From Argyresthia goedartella (Eukaryota > Arthropoda > Insecta > Lepidoptera > Argyresthiidae), in contig OX463818.1 in NCBI GenBank assembly GCA_949825045.1, positions 27,482,906 to 27,546,905 of the forward strand: a stretch of DNA of 64,000 nucleotides, read 5' to 3'. Shown piece by piece: positions 23,901 to 35,900 of this stretch. The translations under genes were made by a program, and so were the position numbers. Within the stretch, counting starts at the first letter, position 1. Every line of letters begins with the position of its first letter. The notes under the pieces are model-generated. The model had not been told where the DNA came from. It saw only the letters and a program-made list of their open reading frames with translations, and did no database searches.

Positions 23901-26900
23901 AGTTTCGATAGGTAACTGAATTCACGCAACTGCTTGTTGGACATAGGTACCTACCTATTATTGTCATAGAGTCTGGCAAACGAAAGCGTGACCTGAGAAA
24001 ACGTGGTAGAATTCATAAAACCTCTATGTGGTATCACTAACATAGATCACTACACTCCGTTCAGTTATTCTAAAGATCTTTGCCTCTCTTTCTGCTGTAC
24101 GGAAGCATTTCAGCTAGAAAGAGAGACAGAGGTTTAGAATAACGGAACGGAGTGTGACTATCTATCACTATGTCGTTTGACGTGCCTTTTACAAAATAAT
24201 ATTGTTGCCATATTGAAACTTTTAAGAAAACTCCAGGTCACGCTTTCGTTTGCCAGACTCTAGTCATATTTTTTATTGAATATCAAATCTTACAGCTTGC
24301 TTAATCAACGTCTTATTTTTTTTTGTTTACTACCCCCCGTTCGGAAGTTTTGGTCTTAGGGATGGAGCAAAGAAGGGCAAGAAACTCCCCCATACATAGG
24401 TACCCCCTTTTTAAAATATGTTTGAATCTTAAACAATACTACGCTATTTTTACATAACTCTAAATAAATAGACCGAAGAGTAACGGTACTCGGTCAGTCG
24501 ATCAACCTTCATTGGATTTCTGTGCGCTGAGATGGTAAAGACCATGCAGTTTTGTCATCTAAATATTCATATCAACTGTAATTCGACTTCATTAGTCCAT
24601 TCTTTACATATATTTTTAACCAAGAGACATTTTATTGTAAAAACTAATACAGAGACCCATAAATGAACTTAAAATTTTGTTATGTCTGAAATAGGAATTT
24701 AATATAATGTTCAAAGAATGGGAAGGGTCACCCCGAAAACTGGGAAATCTTCTCAATAGATATGGCAATACAATTCAGTTCATACCCAAAACGTATTGTC
24801 AGACATTCAGTCGTAAGCACCTCAAATGAAAGAGAAAATTTCGACGCTTTTAGAGGTTTATTAATGTACCTATCTAATGTTACAAAATAAATTTCATAGT
24901 GATGTTAAATCGTAGTGTTTCATTTAGTGAGAATCACCCCGAACTGTAATTTGTACATTTTTGTTCACTTGTAATTTGATATTACATAATCCCATCATTA
25001 AAGTGAACAAAAATGCCATGTTGTTTGCCGCATTGTATGGTCAATTTACATGTCAACAAGTAATAAGTTAAAAGAATAAGTAGTACACAAGCTATTAACT
25101 CATTACTGACTGACATGTAAATTGACCATAAAATGCGGCTTGGGCAAGCAGGAACTTTTCCTTAGTTATGGTTCAGATTTACAGATGGCGCGTCAATTGA
25201 GTTGGCTTGGAAATTCCGCGAGAGGGCTCTCTATTCCCTATATATTATATTACTCTATGCGCAACAGGAACGAAAGCGCAACAAAACATTCACGAAACAC
25301 GGAAGGAAACGGAATGAAATGAGCAAGTCATTATTTCATAAAATACAAAATGGCCGACGCAAATTTCTACCATTACAACAAAATCTTGTAATTTGTACTA
25401 AAATCATGTACCAATATCCAACGTTGGAGCTTTTGTGTTTGACATTTGTCATTCCGAGATTGGCCAAGTTGTAAAAATCGCGTAAACATATTTTATAGAT
25501 TCAGGTCATTGTGGAGGATATTGCACGTGTTCGGATAAATTTCTAAAAAATTTGAGCATTAGCTGACTCTTCCTGTGTCTAGAATTTATCTAATTAGTTG
25601 TGTATTGTCCGTATTTGTGTTGTGCTTGTCCCAGGGTTTGGATGAGGTAAGAAGTTTTTATTCTATTTAGGTAAACCATAGACAGACGACGATCCACCGG
25701 ATAAATCGCCTCCCCCAAATGTTCCCCTCTCCCCTTCACTCTTCCCGTCAGGAGACTTCCAATCCCAATCCCAAGACACAGATTCTCGAAAACGCGCGGC
25801 TGATAATTGTATAGACCAAGCTCCGAAGAAATCTGTCACAGAATTGTCACAATCTCAACCGTCCATTCAAACTGTCTACATAGCAGAGTCCTCTTCGCAA
25901 GGCCAATACTCTCCAAGCGACAAAGGCCTATTCATAGTACACGTTGCTCGTATTGAAGAGGATACCTCTTCAGGTCTTACCCTAAGACCTATTAAGTTTG
26001 GTCAATTCCTACACAGGAACAAAATTAAAAACATAGCTCAGGATGGTGTGAAAAGCGTCGGCCGCAACCGTGTTTCTATCCAGTTCAAGACCGCCTCTGA
26101 TGCCAATTGTTTTCTATCTCACCAAGCATTGAACGAAGCCAAGTATAGAGCAACCATACCCACTTACAGTGTGACCCGCATGGGTCTGATTAGGGGCATC
26201 CCAGTGGAGTGGAGCTTGGAAGAAGTCGTTACGGCTATCCAGCTCCCCCCTAACTGTGGTCTCATAATAAAAGCCCGCAGAATTAGCCGAAAAACCAAAA
26301 AAGATGATAACTCTGTAGTTTACATCCCAACACAGTCAGTTGTGATCACAATATCTGGTCAGGTTCTCCCAGAGAGAATCTTCTGCTTCTACAATTATAT
26401 CCTGGTGGAGCAGTATCAATTCCCCACAATACAGTGTTGGAATTGTTGCCGTTTTGGCCATGTAAAAAATCAGTGCAGATCAAAGCCACGTTGCTATAAA
26501 TTCTCACAATCGCATGATGGGGACTCCTGTTCCAAAACCCAGGAATCTTGTCTATACTGTTCTGGCCCTCATAGGGCCATTGATAAGTGTTGCCCGGAAT
26601 TTCACCGACAAAAAGCAATTAAGGTCATCATGTCCCAGGAAAGTGTCTCTTATAAAGATGCTTCAATTCGGCTTCCTGCGACCAGAAAATCTTTTGCAGA
26701 TGTTGCTCGTCCTTCCCAAGTACACTCTCTGTCCCCACCTTCTAGCCAACTGTTGGCCCCATCCCAATCCCCTCAGAAAGTCTCTCACCGTAAAACTGTA
26801 TTTACAACCAGACAACCCAGATCTCCTGATCGTAGACAGGGGTATGACAGGAATGCTCATTTTAATATCATTAACTCTCCCCCCTCTTCTCTTCCCAATG

Positions 26901-29900
26901 GCCACGCACTTCAATCTGAAATGCCCAACTCAGATCAACCTAACGAAAACCTCCTTGAACTTCTTCTCTCCACCATTATCAATTTACTGACTAAGTTCAG
27001 TGATTGTCCATTACCGCCCAACGTGACACAAGGTCTAAATAAGATCTTACGACTAGTTAACTCTTCTAATCCTCCTCAAAATGGCCAGCATTCTTCAGTG
27101 GAATTGCAGGAGCCTGATGCCTAAAAAATCAGATTTAATTTATTTAATAAATTAATATTGGACCTCTGTTATAGCCCTCTCGGAGGTGTGGTTGCTGCCA
27201 GGATCTCGTTTTCGGGTAACAGGTTTTACCAGCCTCCGGGAGGATTGAATAGATGGTTACGCAGGTGCCATTCTTTTAATCAAAAATGGTATCCCTTTTT
27301 CTAGACTTAATATTCCTGTTCATAGTGATAAAATTAATGTTGTTGCTACAAGATGTTTTGACACCACCTTTCTTTCAGTTTATATTCCTCATCCAGATCT
27401 CTTTAATCTCCATGAACTGGATATTATTATTTCTTCTCTTCCTTCACCTATTGTAATCCTAGGTGATCTCAACTGCCATAATCAGATTTGGGGTAGTTAT
27501 AAAAATGATACAAATTCTTCTACAATTTTAGATATCCTAGATAAATTTGATCTCTGTATCCTAAATGATGGCCGCCCAACCCGCAGAGTATCTCCAACTC
27601 AAGATCCTAGAAGTGCAGTAGATCTATCTCTCTGTTCCTCAAATTTAGCTTCAGTCCTCTCTTGGGATATTCTTTCCTCCACATATGGCAGCGACCATTT
27701 TCCAATTTTACTTAACTTCCCTAACAAGACCGTCCCAAAAAAAACATTCTCACCATTACTCAAATACAGACTGTCTGGTGCAGACTGGAAAAGGTTTGCT
27801 AAAGAATGTGATCATAGGATTAAGATGCTGGACTCTGTGTCTTCTGAAAATGCGATAAATCTCTATTCTAAATTTCTTGAAGCAATCAAAGCCTCTGCTA
27901 ACTCTTCAATCCCATTAAAAAAAACCTCCCCCTAATAAAATTCGTTCTCCTCCGTGGTGGGACCATGAATGTACTGATGGTACCATTAAACGAAAAGAGG
28001 CCGAGATTACGTATGCGAAATGTATGACCACAGAGAACTTTATAAACTACCAAAGAATTTCTGCCATGGTCAGTAAAATGTTGTCTAAAAAGAAACAATC
28101 AGGTTGGTCAAAATTTTGCGAGAACTTATGTCCTCGAGCCCCAGCTTCCCTCATTTGGAAAAATATAAAAATATTCAGGAATTCTTTTTCGGATCATAAT
28201 TTGTCCTATAGCGATCCCAAAGTGTGGTTGGAGAATTTCGCTAGTAAATTAGCCCCCTCCTCAGTTCCCTTTTCCGATTGCCTCTCATCTGTGCCCTCCA
28301 CCCAGTCTCCCCCCCATAGATTAAATGAAGTATTTTCAGAATCGCAGTTTGATCTTGCAGTAGAAAACCTAAAGGACTCCTCCCCAGGTTTGGATGGCAT
28401 TCCATACTCTTTTATTAGAAACACTGGGTCTGTGACTAAAAAATACTTTCTACAGTTGATCAATAGTTTCTTCACATCTGGGTCTCCCCCGGAGGCTTCG
28501 AGGTCGCAAATAATTATCCCTATATTAAAACCTGGTAAAGACTCCTCAGATGCTGCCTCTTATAGACCTATAGCCCTGTCTTCTACTCTTTCTAAAATTT
28601 CTGAACACCTTGTCAAAAATCGCTTAGAATGGTTTGTGGAGAGTCATAACATTTTAGCCGAAAGCCAGTTTGGCTTTAGAAAAAATAAATCAACTATGGA
28701 TAGCCTGGCCATCTTGACCACGGATATTAGGATAGCTTTCTCGAAAAATGAATCAGTCGTGGGAGTATTTTTAGATATATGCTCTGCTTACGACAATGTG
28801 CTTCTTCCTGTGCTCAGGCAAAAAATGCTCCATCTGAGTATTCCAGTGAGGTTAGTTAATTTCATTACCAGCTTATTCTCAGACAGGTCAGTGTTGATAC
28901 GAAACCAAGATTGCTTCCTGTCTCCTCGGTCAGTATGGAAGGGTCTGCCTCAGGGATCAGTCCTGAGTCCCCTACTCTATAGCATTTACACTTACGATCT
29001 TGATAGAGTAGTTACCTCCTTTTGCAACATACTTCAGTATGCGGACGATTTAGCCCTTTATGTTCCTTTGCCTTCGATAAAGGAGGCCGCTGCTAGACTG
29101 AATTCCGCTATTATGTACCTCGAGGACTGGCTAAGTGATCATGGGTTGTCATTGTCAGCCCCAAAGAGTAACGTTGTTATTTTTACCAGGAAAATCCTTA
29201 TTCCGGATGTGGACATCACCATAGACGGTTCATCAATCCCAGTTTCTAATTCTGTTAAATTCTTGGGTGTCATTCTTGACTCTAAAATGAACGGTTCCGC
29301 CCATCTTAACTATGTGATGAAAAAATGCGAAAAGGGAATCAACATCATGCGATGTCTTTCTGGTACGTGGTGGGGCGCTCACCCGTATTGTCAAAAGCAG
29401 ATATATAATGCCATCGTACGCAGCCATTTCGATTACGGTACTTTCCTGCTTGAACCATGTAATAAAGCTGCTCTTGATTGCCTCCAGAGGGTTCAATTCA
29501 AATGTTTACGCATTATTATCGGTGCCATGAAATCGTCTCCCACAAACGCTTTACAAGTTGAATGTGTGGACCCCCCTCTAAATTTACGAAGACAATATCT
29601 ATCGGATAGATTCTTTTATAAGACTATCCAGCTCGAAAACCACCCCCTCATTCCCAAAGTCAAATTGTTGAGTCAGCTAGTGTCAAATACGAGCTACTGG
29701 TCCCATAAGGATTCTACATGCCTTGTCAAAAGTCTCCAAAAACTAGAAAATGTCAACCAACCTCTATATCAAAGGAATATGAACCCTCTGTTTAGTACTA
29801 ACTTTAATGCTCTTATCCATTCTCCTATCATTATTCTTTCTCTTGGCATCTCGAAATCATCCCCCGACGCTAATACTTCTTTTAATGAAATTGTAGCCAA

Positions 29901-32900
29901 TTCTTGGAGTGATTGGCTACTTGTTTTTACCGATGCCTCCAAACTACAAGAGTCCGGGTGTGTTGGAGCTGCGGTTTGGATGCCAAGATATAAAATCATT
30001 CTCAATTATAAATGCCCCCCTCTTTCATCGGTATTCACAGGTGAGTCGGTAGCGATTCTGGAAGCCATTCTTTATGTTTTATCCCATAAATTGAATAAGA
30101 CCATAATTTTTACAGATTCTTTTAGTTGTCTCCAAGCCATCAAGGCAAACCAATTCAGAGTTAAAATTAGATTCCCAGTAATTTTAAAAATTAAAGAAGC
30201 TCTTTATGACTGTCATTTACAGGGCATAGAAATTGTTCTGGCTTGGATCCCTGGCCATGCGGGTGTTACGGGAAATGAGGTGGCAGATTCTTGTGCAAAG
30301 AATGCCGTTGTATTGGGCGGTCCTGAACATTTTCATAATTTCAGCTCAGATATATGTTCTTTATCAAAAACCCATCTTTATAAATCCTGGAACGATTCCT
30401 GGCAAGAAAGCCGTCAGGTCAAAGGTAGATATTATGGAGATATCCAGAATTCAGTCCCGCCGAAACCCTGGTTTTTAAAATACCGTGTCGCGGATAAACG
30501 CACCATCTCTACGATTTGTCGACTCCGTTTGGGTCATGCCTGCACTCCGGTGCATCTTGCTAAAATAAGGGTCAGGGACAACTCCCTTTGTGAGTGTGGT
30601 CTTGCGGAGGGTTCTGCTGACCATATCTTTTTTGAATGCCGCAATCTTAAATTTTCTTTAAACAATTATCTTCCGCCGTACATTCCTAGGCCTACCAATT
30701 TGAAAACCCTATTATCATGTGTCAATTCTCCATTCATCCAAATCTTGTGCAATTTCATTAATGTAAATAACATCAAACTTTAACCCTACATAGTTGTATT
30801 TGTTGTAGTCTAACTAAACTAACATAATTTAATATTTATGTATCTATTGTGTTGTCCTGTTTGTTCTAGATACCGGAAACCCTGTGATTTGGACTGAAAC
30901 ATAGCTCATGTAATAAAGTAATAACGTGTAATTTCTGAAACTTGACATTGGCAGAATCATCAAACCGATGGAAGCCACCTTATAAGAAATTGAAATTGAA
31001 TTGAATATTTTATAATTAAAGTGCTACAATGATGTTTCCTAAATCAGAAAATGGTATCAGAGGATAGCTAAGGACCCCCCCTAACCACCTAAGTACTCCA
31101 AATTTCAATGTGTCTTATATAAGACCCAACCCTTGATTACTGGTGAGAATGTAGATTTAGTTTTACCTATAAGAGTTCCATGTTATATTTTACAGCCTTA
31201 AAAATTAAAAACTTTGATTACAGATACAAAGAAACATTTTTTAGTTTTATTCGTTGAAAAGACATATTATAAAACGACATTATTGTCTTATAAATGCTAA
31301 TAATGGAGAAACTTCGTTTCGAGTTTACACTGTTACCAGGCGGTGATGGAAAATCGAATGTTCACGCTATAACCTCAATATCGACGAATGACTTACGGTG
31401 TATGCCATACCAGAAGAACTACGTCCTGCGGTTCTACATGAATAAATTGTAGGGACAAACGCATTTTCTAAGGTGAAAAAAGCTTATTTAAAAGTGTTGT
31501 AATACTGGCTAATCAAAATTTTGAATTTATATTTCTTTTACTACATATTGTATTCCACATGATGTCTTAATGTCACTTCATTAAATAAAGTCAAATACAA
31601 CATTCGTTATCAGCACGAAATCTCTATTTAACTGAGTATACACTAATAAAACTGCATTTTATTTAGTAAAAAGTGAATAGGCAAGTTTTTCCAATGTGTA
31701 CGTGTATGATTTGTGAAAATCCGTGAAATTTTTTAATAGTTCACGAACATATTTATTTTCATGAGATATTTTTTGTTGTGACATCGAACAGCTGAGCGTA
31801 TGTAAACATGTCAAATAATACTATTTCTGGTATAAAACCGCTTGTTAATAGAGACGGTTATTCCGTATGGAAATTCAAAATCCGTATGTACCTCATGCAT
31901 GAAGAACTATGGGAGACCATCATCGGATATCCTGAAGGTAACGATATATCTGCTGAAAAGAAATTGCGTAACGATCAAAAGGCGTTATCAAAAATATGTC
32001 TTACGGTAGATGGTATGGCGATCACCCATGTAAGGTCCTGCAAGACAGCCAAGGAGGCTTGGGTTACTCTTTCGTCCGCTTACGAGGACAAAGGCTTAGG
32101 ACGACGTATAAGCCTCGAACGGAAACTATACAGTTACTGCCTTGATGATTTTGACTCCAACATAGAGACGTATTTAGACGCTGTCATGTCAACTGTGCAA
32201 GATTTAGCCGATATAGGCAAGATTATGGAAGATGCTTCAATAGCTGCAATTCTTCTAGGAGGTTTGAGTCCTCAGTATGCACCTTTAGTAATGGCTTTGG
32301 AAAACTCCAACATAGACATTACTGTGGATTTGATTAAGACCAAACTATTGAATGAACTTAATAAGCCAGCTTTAGATAACCCTGATACTGCTCTTCGTAC
32401 CCGAATGAACCACACTAGACCTTCCACATCCAAACCTAAGAAACCTGTCGTTTGTTATGAGTGCATGGAGCCAGGACATAAGCGTCCAGATTGTCCATAT
32501 AAGAAGGACAAGAAGAAGAAACCGGTGAATCACAAGAATTCTTTATGCGCATTAAATGTCAACGACAGACTAGAGCGTGATAAGTTTTATATTGATTCTG
32601 GTGCGTCGGCTCATATGACGTCACGAGCTGATTGGATGGAAAACGTGAGAGGTTCACATACAGGGACTGTGACCATTGCCAATGGTGATTTATTGCCGAG
32701 CCAAGGTGTTGGAGATATCTCTATTACCAGTTGCGGTCACAATACTGATGTTGTTCACGTACCGAACTTGAATTCTAATCTTATTTCAGTGAAGAAGGCA
32801 GTAGATAAAGGTTTTAGTGTAGTTTTTGATAAAACTGGTTGTAACTTTTATGATTCTGATGCTTCTTCTTGTAAAGGTGATGTACTTTTACATGGTTCTA

Positions 32901-35900
32901 ATTGTGGCGGACTGTATTCATTAGACTGTACAGTTGACCCAAACACGCGTCAATTATCCGCTTTTGAGACACACTCCGATGTTTCTAGCTTCAAGCTTTG
33001 GCATCGACGATTAGGTCACTTATGCCGCATTGGAATGGATCAACTAAAGAAAGGACACGCGGTAGGCGTCGACTACTCAGATGTCGATAAGGAACCATGC
33101 ATCCCATGCATTGAAGGTAAACAGAATAGGAAACCCTTTAAGAAAGTTTCGCATAAGAGATCAACTTCAGTTCTGGAACTTATTCATTCAGATGTTTGTG
33201 GTCCCCTGCCTGAAACGTCATTTCAAGGCAATAGATATCTTTTATTCTTTATAGATGATTTTTCTCGTATGACTTTTGTTTTCTTTATTTCTTCAAAAGC
33301 TGAAGTAAAGAATAAGTTTTGTGTTTTCCAGTCCTCAGTAGAACGGGAAACGGGAGCCAAGATTAAGACACTGAAGAGCGACAACGGGAAGGAGTACGTT
33401 AATGCTGAACTTTCGAGGTATTTACAAAGTGAAGGCATTCAACACCAAACTACGGTTCCCTATAGTCCAAATCAGAACGGTGTCGCTGAACGGACCAATA
33501 GGTCAATTATGGAGAAAGTGAGGTCAATGCTGTCTGGCAGTTTTCTGTCTCCAGCCTATTGGCAAGATGCAGCAGAAATGGCTGTATATCTCAAGAACAG
33601 ATCTCCTCATCGTGCTCTCGAAGGCAAGACAGCGTACGAGAAATGGTATGGTAAGATACCGAATTTATCGCATCTACGTGTTTTTGGATGTAGAGCTTTG
33701 ATCCATGTCCCCGACTGTAATCGGAAGAAATTGGACATAAAAGCATCTGAACACATTTTCGTCGGATATTCAGAAGATCCGAGAAGTTATTACTTTAGGG
33801 ACGCTACGTATCCAAGAAGATTTGTGAAAAGCAGAGATATTACCTTCTTTGAAAGTAATTTTCAAAATTTGAAAGGTAAAGGTAACACATGTAAGTCTGG
33901 TGATAATTTACCTGAACCAGCATTTATACCTCTTCTGTTAAGTTCACAAGAGAACTCGTCGAGTAGTTCAAAACGTTCAGTAGTTCAAACGCAGGTTCAA
34001 CCTGATATTGCACCCATATCGGAACAGATCGAGACGGGTACTAATAATGCAGAGCAATTGCATAATACTGTGACTGAAGATGAGTCAGTTCAACCCGCTA
34101 TTTCACATTCATCAGAAGAAATAAATTCTGATATTGAGGTTGCAGAATCAAGTTACAATTTGAGACCAAGAAAACCTAATTCTTCTGCCAATTGTGTAAG
34201 CATGCAGACTTCATCCCCTCAGCATATGGATGAACCCACAAGATATTCACAGGCTATGAATGCAGAAGATGGAGATAAGTGGTATCAAGCTATGCAAGAT
34301 GAATATCAGTCGCTGCTAGAGAAGAAAACTTGGGTTCTCGTTAATAGACCAGATAAAAAGGTCATACCTTGCAAATGGGTATATAAATTGAAGAAAAATG
34401 CGCATGGTAACGTTATGAAATATAAGGCGCGACTTGTCGCAAAAGGATTTAATCAATTGTATGGCATTGATTACTCGGAAACTTTCTCTCCAGTCGTCCG
34501 GAACTCTTCTCTGCGCATGCTGTTTGCGTTGGCTGCAGAAACAGGAATGAAAATGCATCATTTAGATGTGGACACAGCATTTTTAAATGGAAATTTGGAG
34601 GAAGAAGTTTACATGAGTCAGCCAGAAGGATTTGCTAAACCTGGCCAAGAAGACAAAGTATGCTTACTAAAGCGTTCGCTTTATGGCCTCAAGCAAGCTT
34701 CAAGGGCATGGTATAAAAAGTTAACGGAAATTTTGCACTGCATAGGTTTTAACCAAACTCCTTCCGAAGCGTGTATTTACACTAAGAAGTTTGGTACTGA
34801 GTTAATAATACTCGCCTTCCATGTTGATGACATTGTCATATTTTACAAGGAAAATAAAACGCTTGACACTGTCATATCTGACTTACAGAATTATTTTAGC
34901 CTGAAAGTCATCGGCCCGTTAAACTATTATTTAGGTTTAAATATTAATTTGAAACCTAATGTGATTAAAATGTCGCAGGAAACTTATATTCGTGATTTGC
35001 TCGAAAAGTTTCAAATGTCCGATTGTAAGGCTGTGACTACGCCACTGGAAACTAAAAGGTTGTTGCCGCGTGAAAAAGGTAATGATGATTCTTCATTATA
35101 CCCATATCAGAAGTTAATCGGCTGCCTGATGTTTCTCGCCGTTAATACGCGACCTGATATCGCTTTTGCTGTATCATATTTGAGCCAGTTTAACACTAAA
35201 TATGATAAAAGTCATTGGATTGCAGCGAAGCGCGTATTACAGTATTTAAAAGGAACTATCGATTTGGGCATTACTTACAGGAAAGGCGGAGGACGTTTAT
35301 TTGGTTATGCGGACGCAGATTGGGCCAACTGTCCTATTGATCGTCGCTCATACACTGGATTTTACTTCTCCCTGGCCGGTGGAGCAATTTCGTGGGAAAG
35401 TAAAAAGCAAACTACCACTGCCTTATCTTCCAGTGAGAGCGAATATATGAGCTTGGCGAGTGCGGCTAAGGATGCTGTGTTTCTAAAGCGGTTGATGTTT
35501 GAATTAACAGGTGAGTCAACTGTTGTCACTATTTGTAATGATTCGCAGTCTGCCCAAAAATTGGCACTGAATCCGGTCCACCACAACAGAACCAAGCACA
35601 TAGACACAAGATTTCATTTTATACGCGATTTATTAACCAACAATGTTATTAGTGTTGTATATACTCCTACTTTGGAGATGTGGGCTGATGTGCTCACTAA
35701 GCCTTTAGCTCGCATTAAGCATCAGAATTGTGTAAAAGGAATAGGTTTATGTTTATAATCTTATTTTGATTACGGGGGAGTATGTTGTAATACTGGCTAA
35801 TCAAAATTTTGAATTTATATTTCTTTTACTACATATTGTATTCCACATGATGTCTTAATGTCACTTCATTAAATAAAGTCAAATACAACATAAAGATACC

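Larger units (their letters stand above)
25498..31004 (+). mobile_element. Full-length I-like LINE with 10-bp TSD
   Basis: The 5.5-kb non-LTR element is flanked by the direct repeat ATATTTTATA (25488-25497 and 31005-31014). It starts GATTCAGGTCATTGTGG and ends in a short (ATTGAA)-type tail. It has ORF1 with Cys/His clusters, then an overlapping ORF2 with endonuclease, RT and RNase H. An RNase H in ORF2 points to the I group of the jockey/I superfamily. The intact TSD and apparent full length show a recent, non-truncated insertion. ORF2 is damaged in its endonuclease part only. Confidence 0.88.
22714..31132. mobile_element. 8.4-kb terminal-inverted-repeat element inside the gypsy LTR
   Basis: It starts GGGTAAGTACTTGTATAAG and ends with the near reverse complement (cttatataagacccaaccc). 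The shared end is about 37 bp with a few mismatches. It is flanked by the 8-bp duplication TTGATTAC (22706-22713 and 31133-31140). An 8-bp TSD fits hAT, P, Mutator or Merlin-type DNA transposons, but I cannot assign it. After subtracting the LINE and the MITE nested within, about 2.6 kb remains, with no transposase-sized frame, so it is non-autonomous or decayed. Confidence 0.75.
31495..35890 (+). mobile_element. Intact copia retrotransposon with identical 108-bp LTRs
   Basis: The 4.4-kb element has very short LTRs (31495-31602 and 35783-35890) that are identical by eye across all 108 bases. One 1316-codon polyprotein fills the space between. The flanks read AAAAG on the left and TAAAG on the right, an imperfect 5-bp target duplication. 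A polypurine tract (acgggggag) precedes the 3' LTR, and a primer-binding-like segment ('ttatcagcacgaa') follows the 5' LTR. It lies in the gypsy element. Nothing visible would prevent it from being active. Confidence 0.95.
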
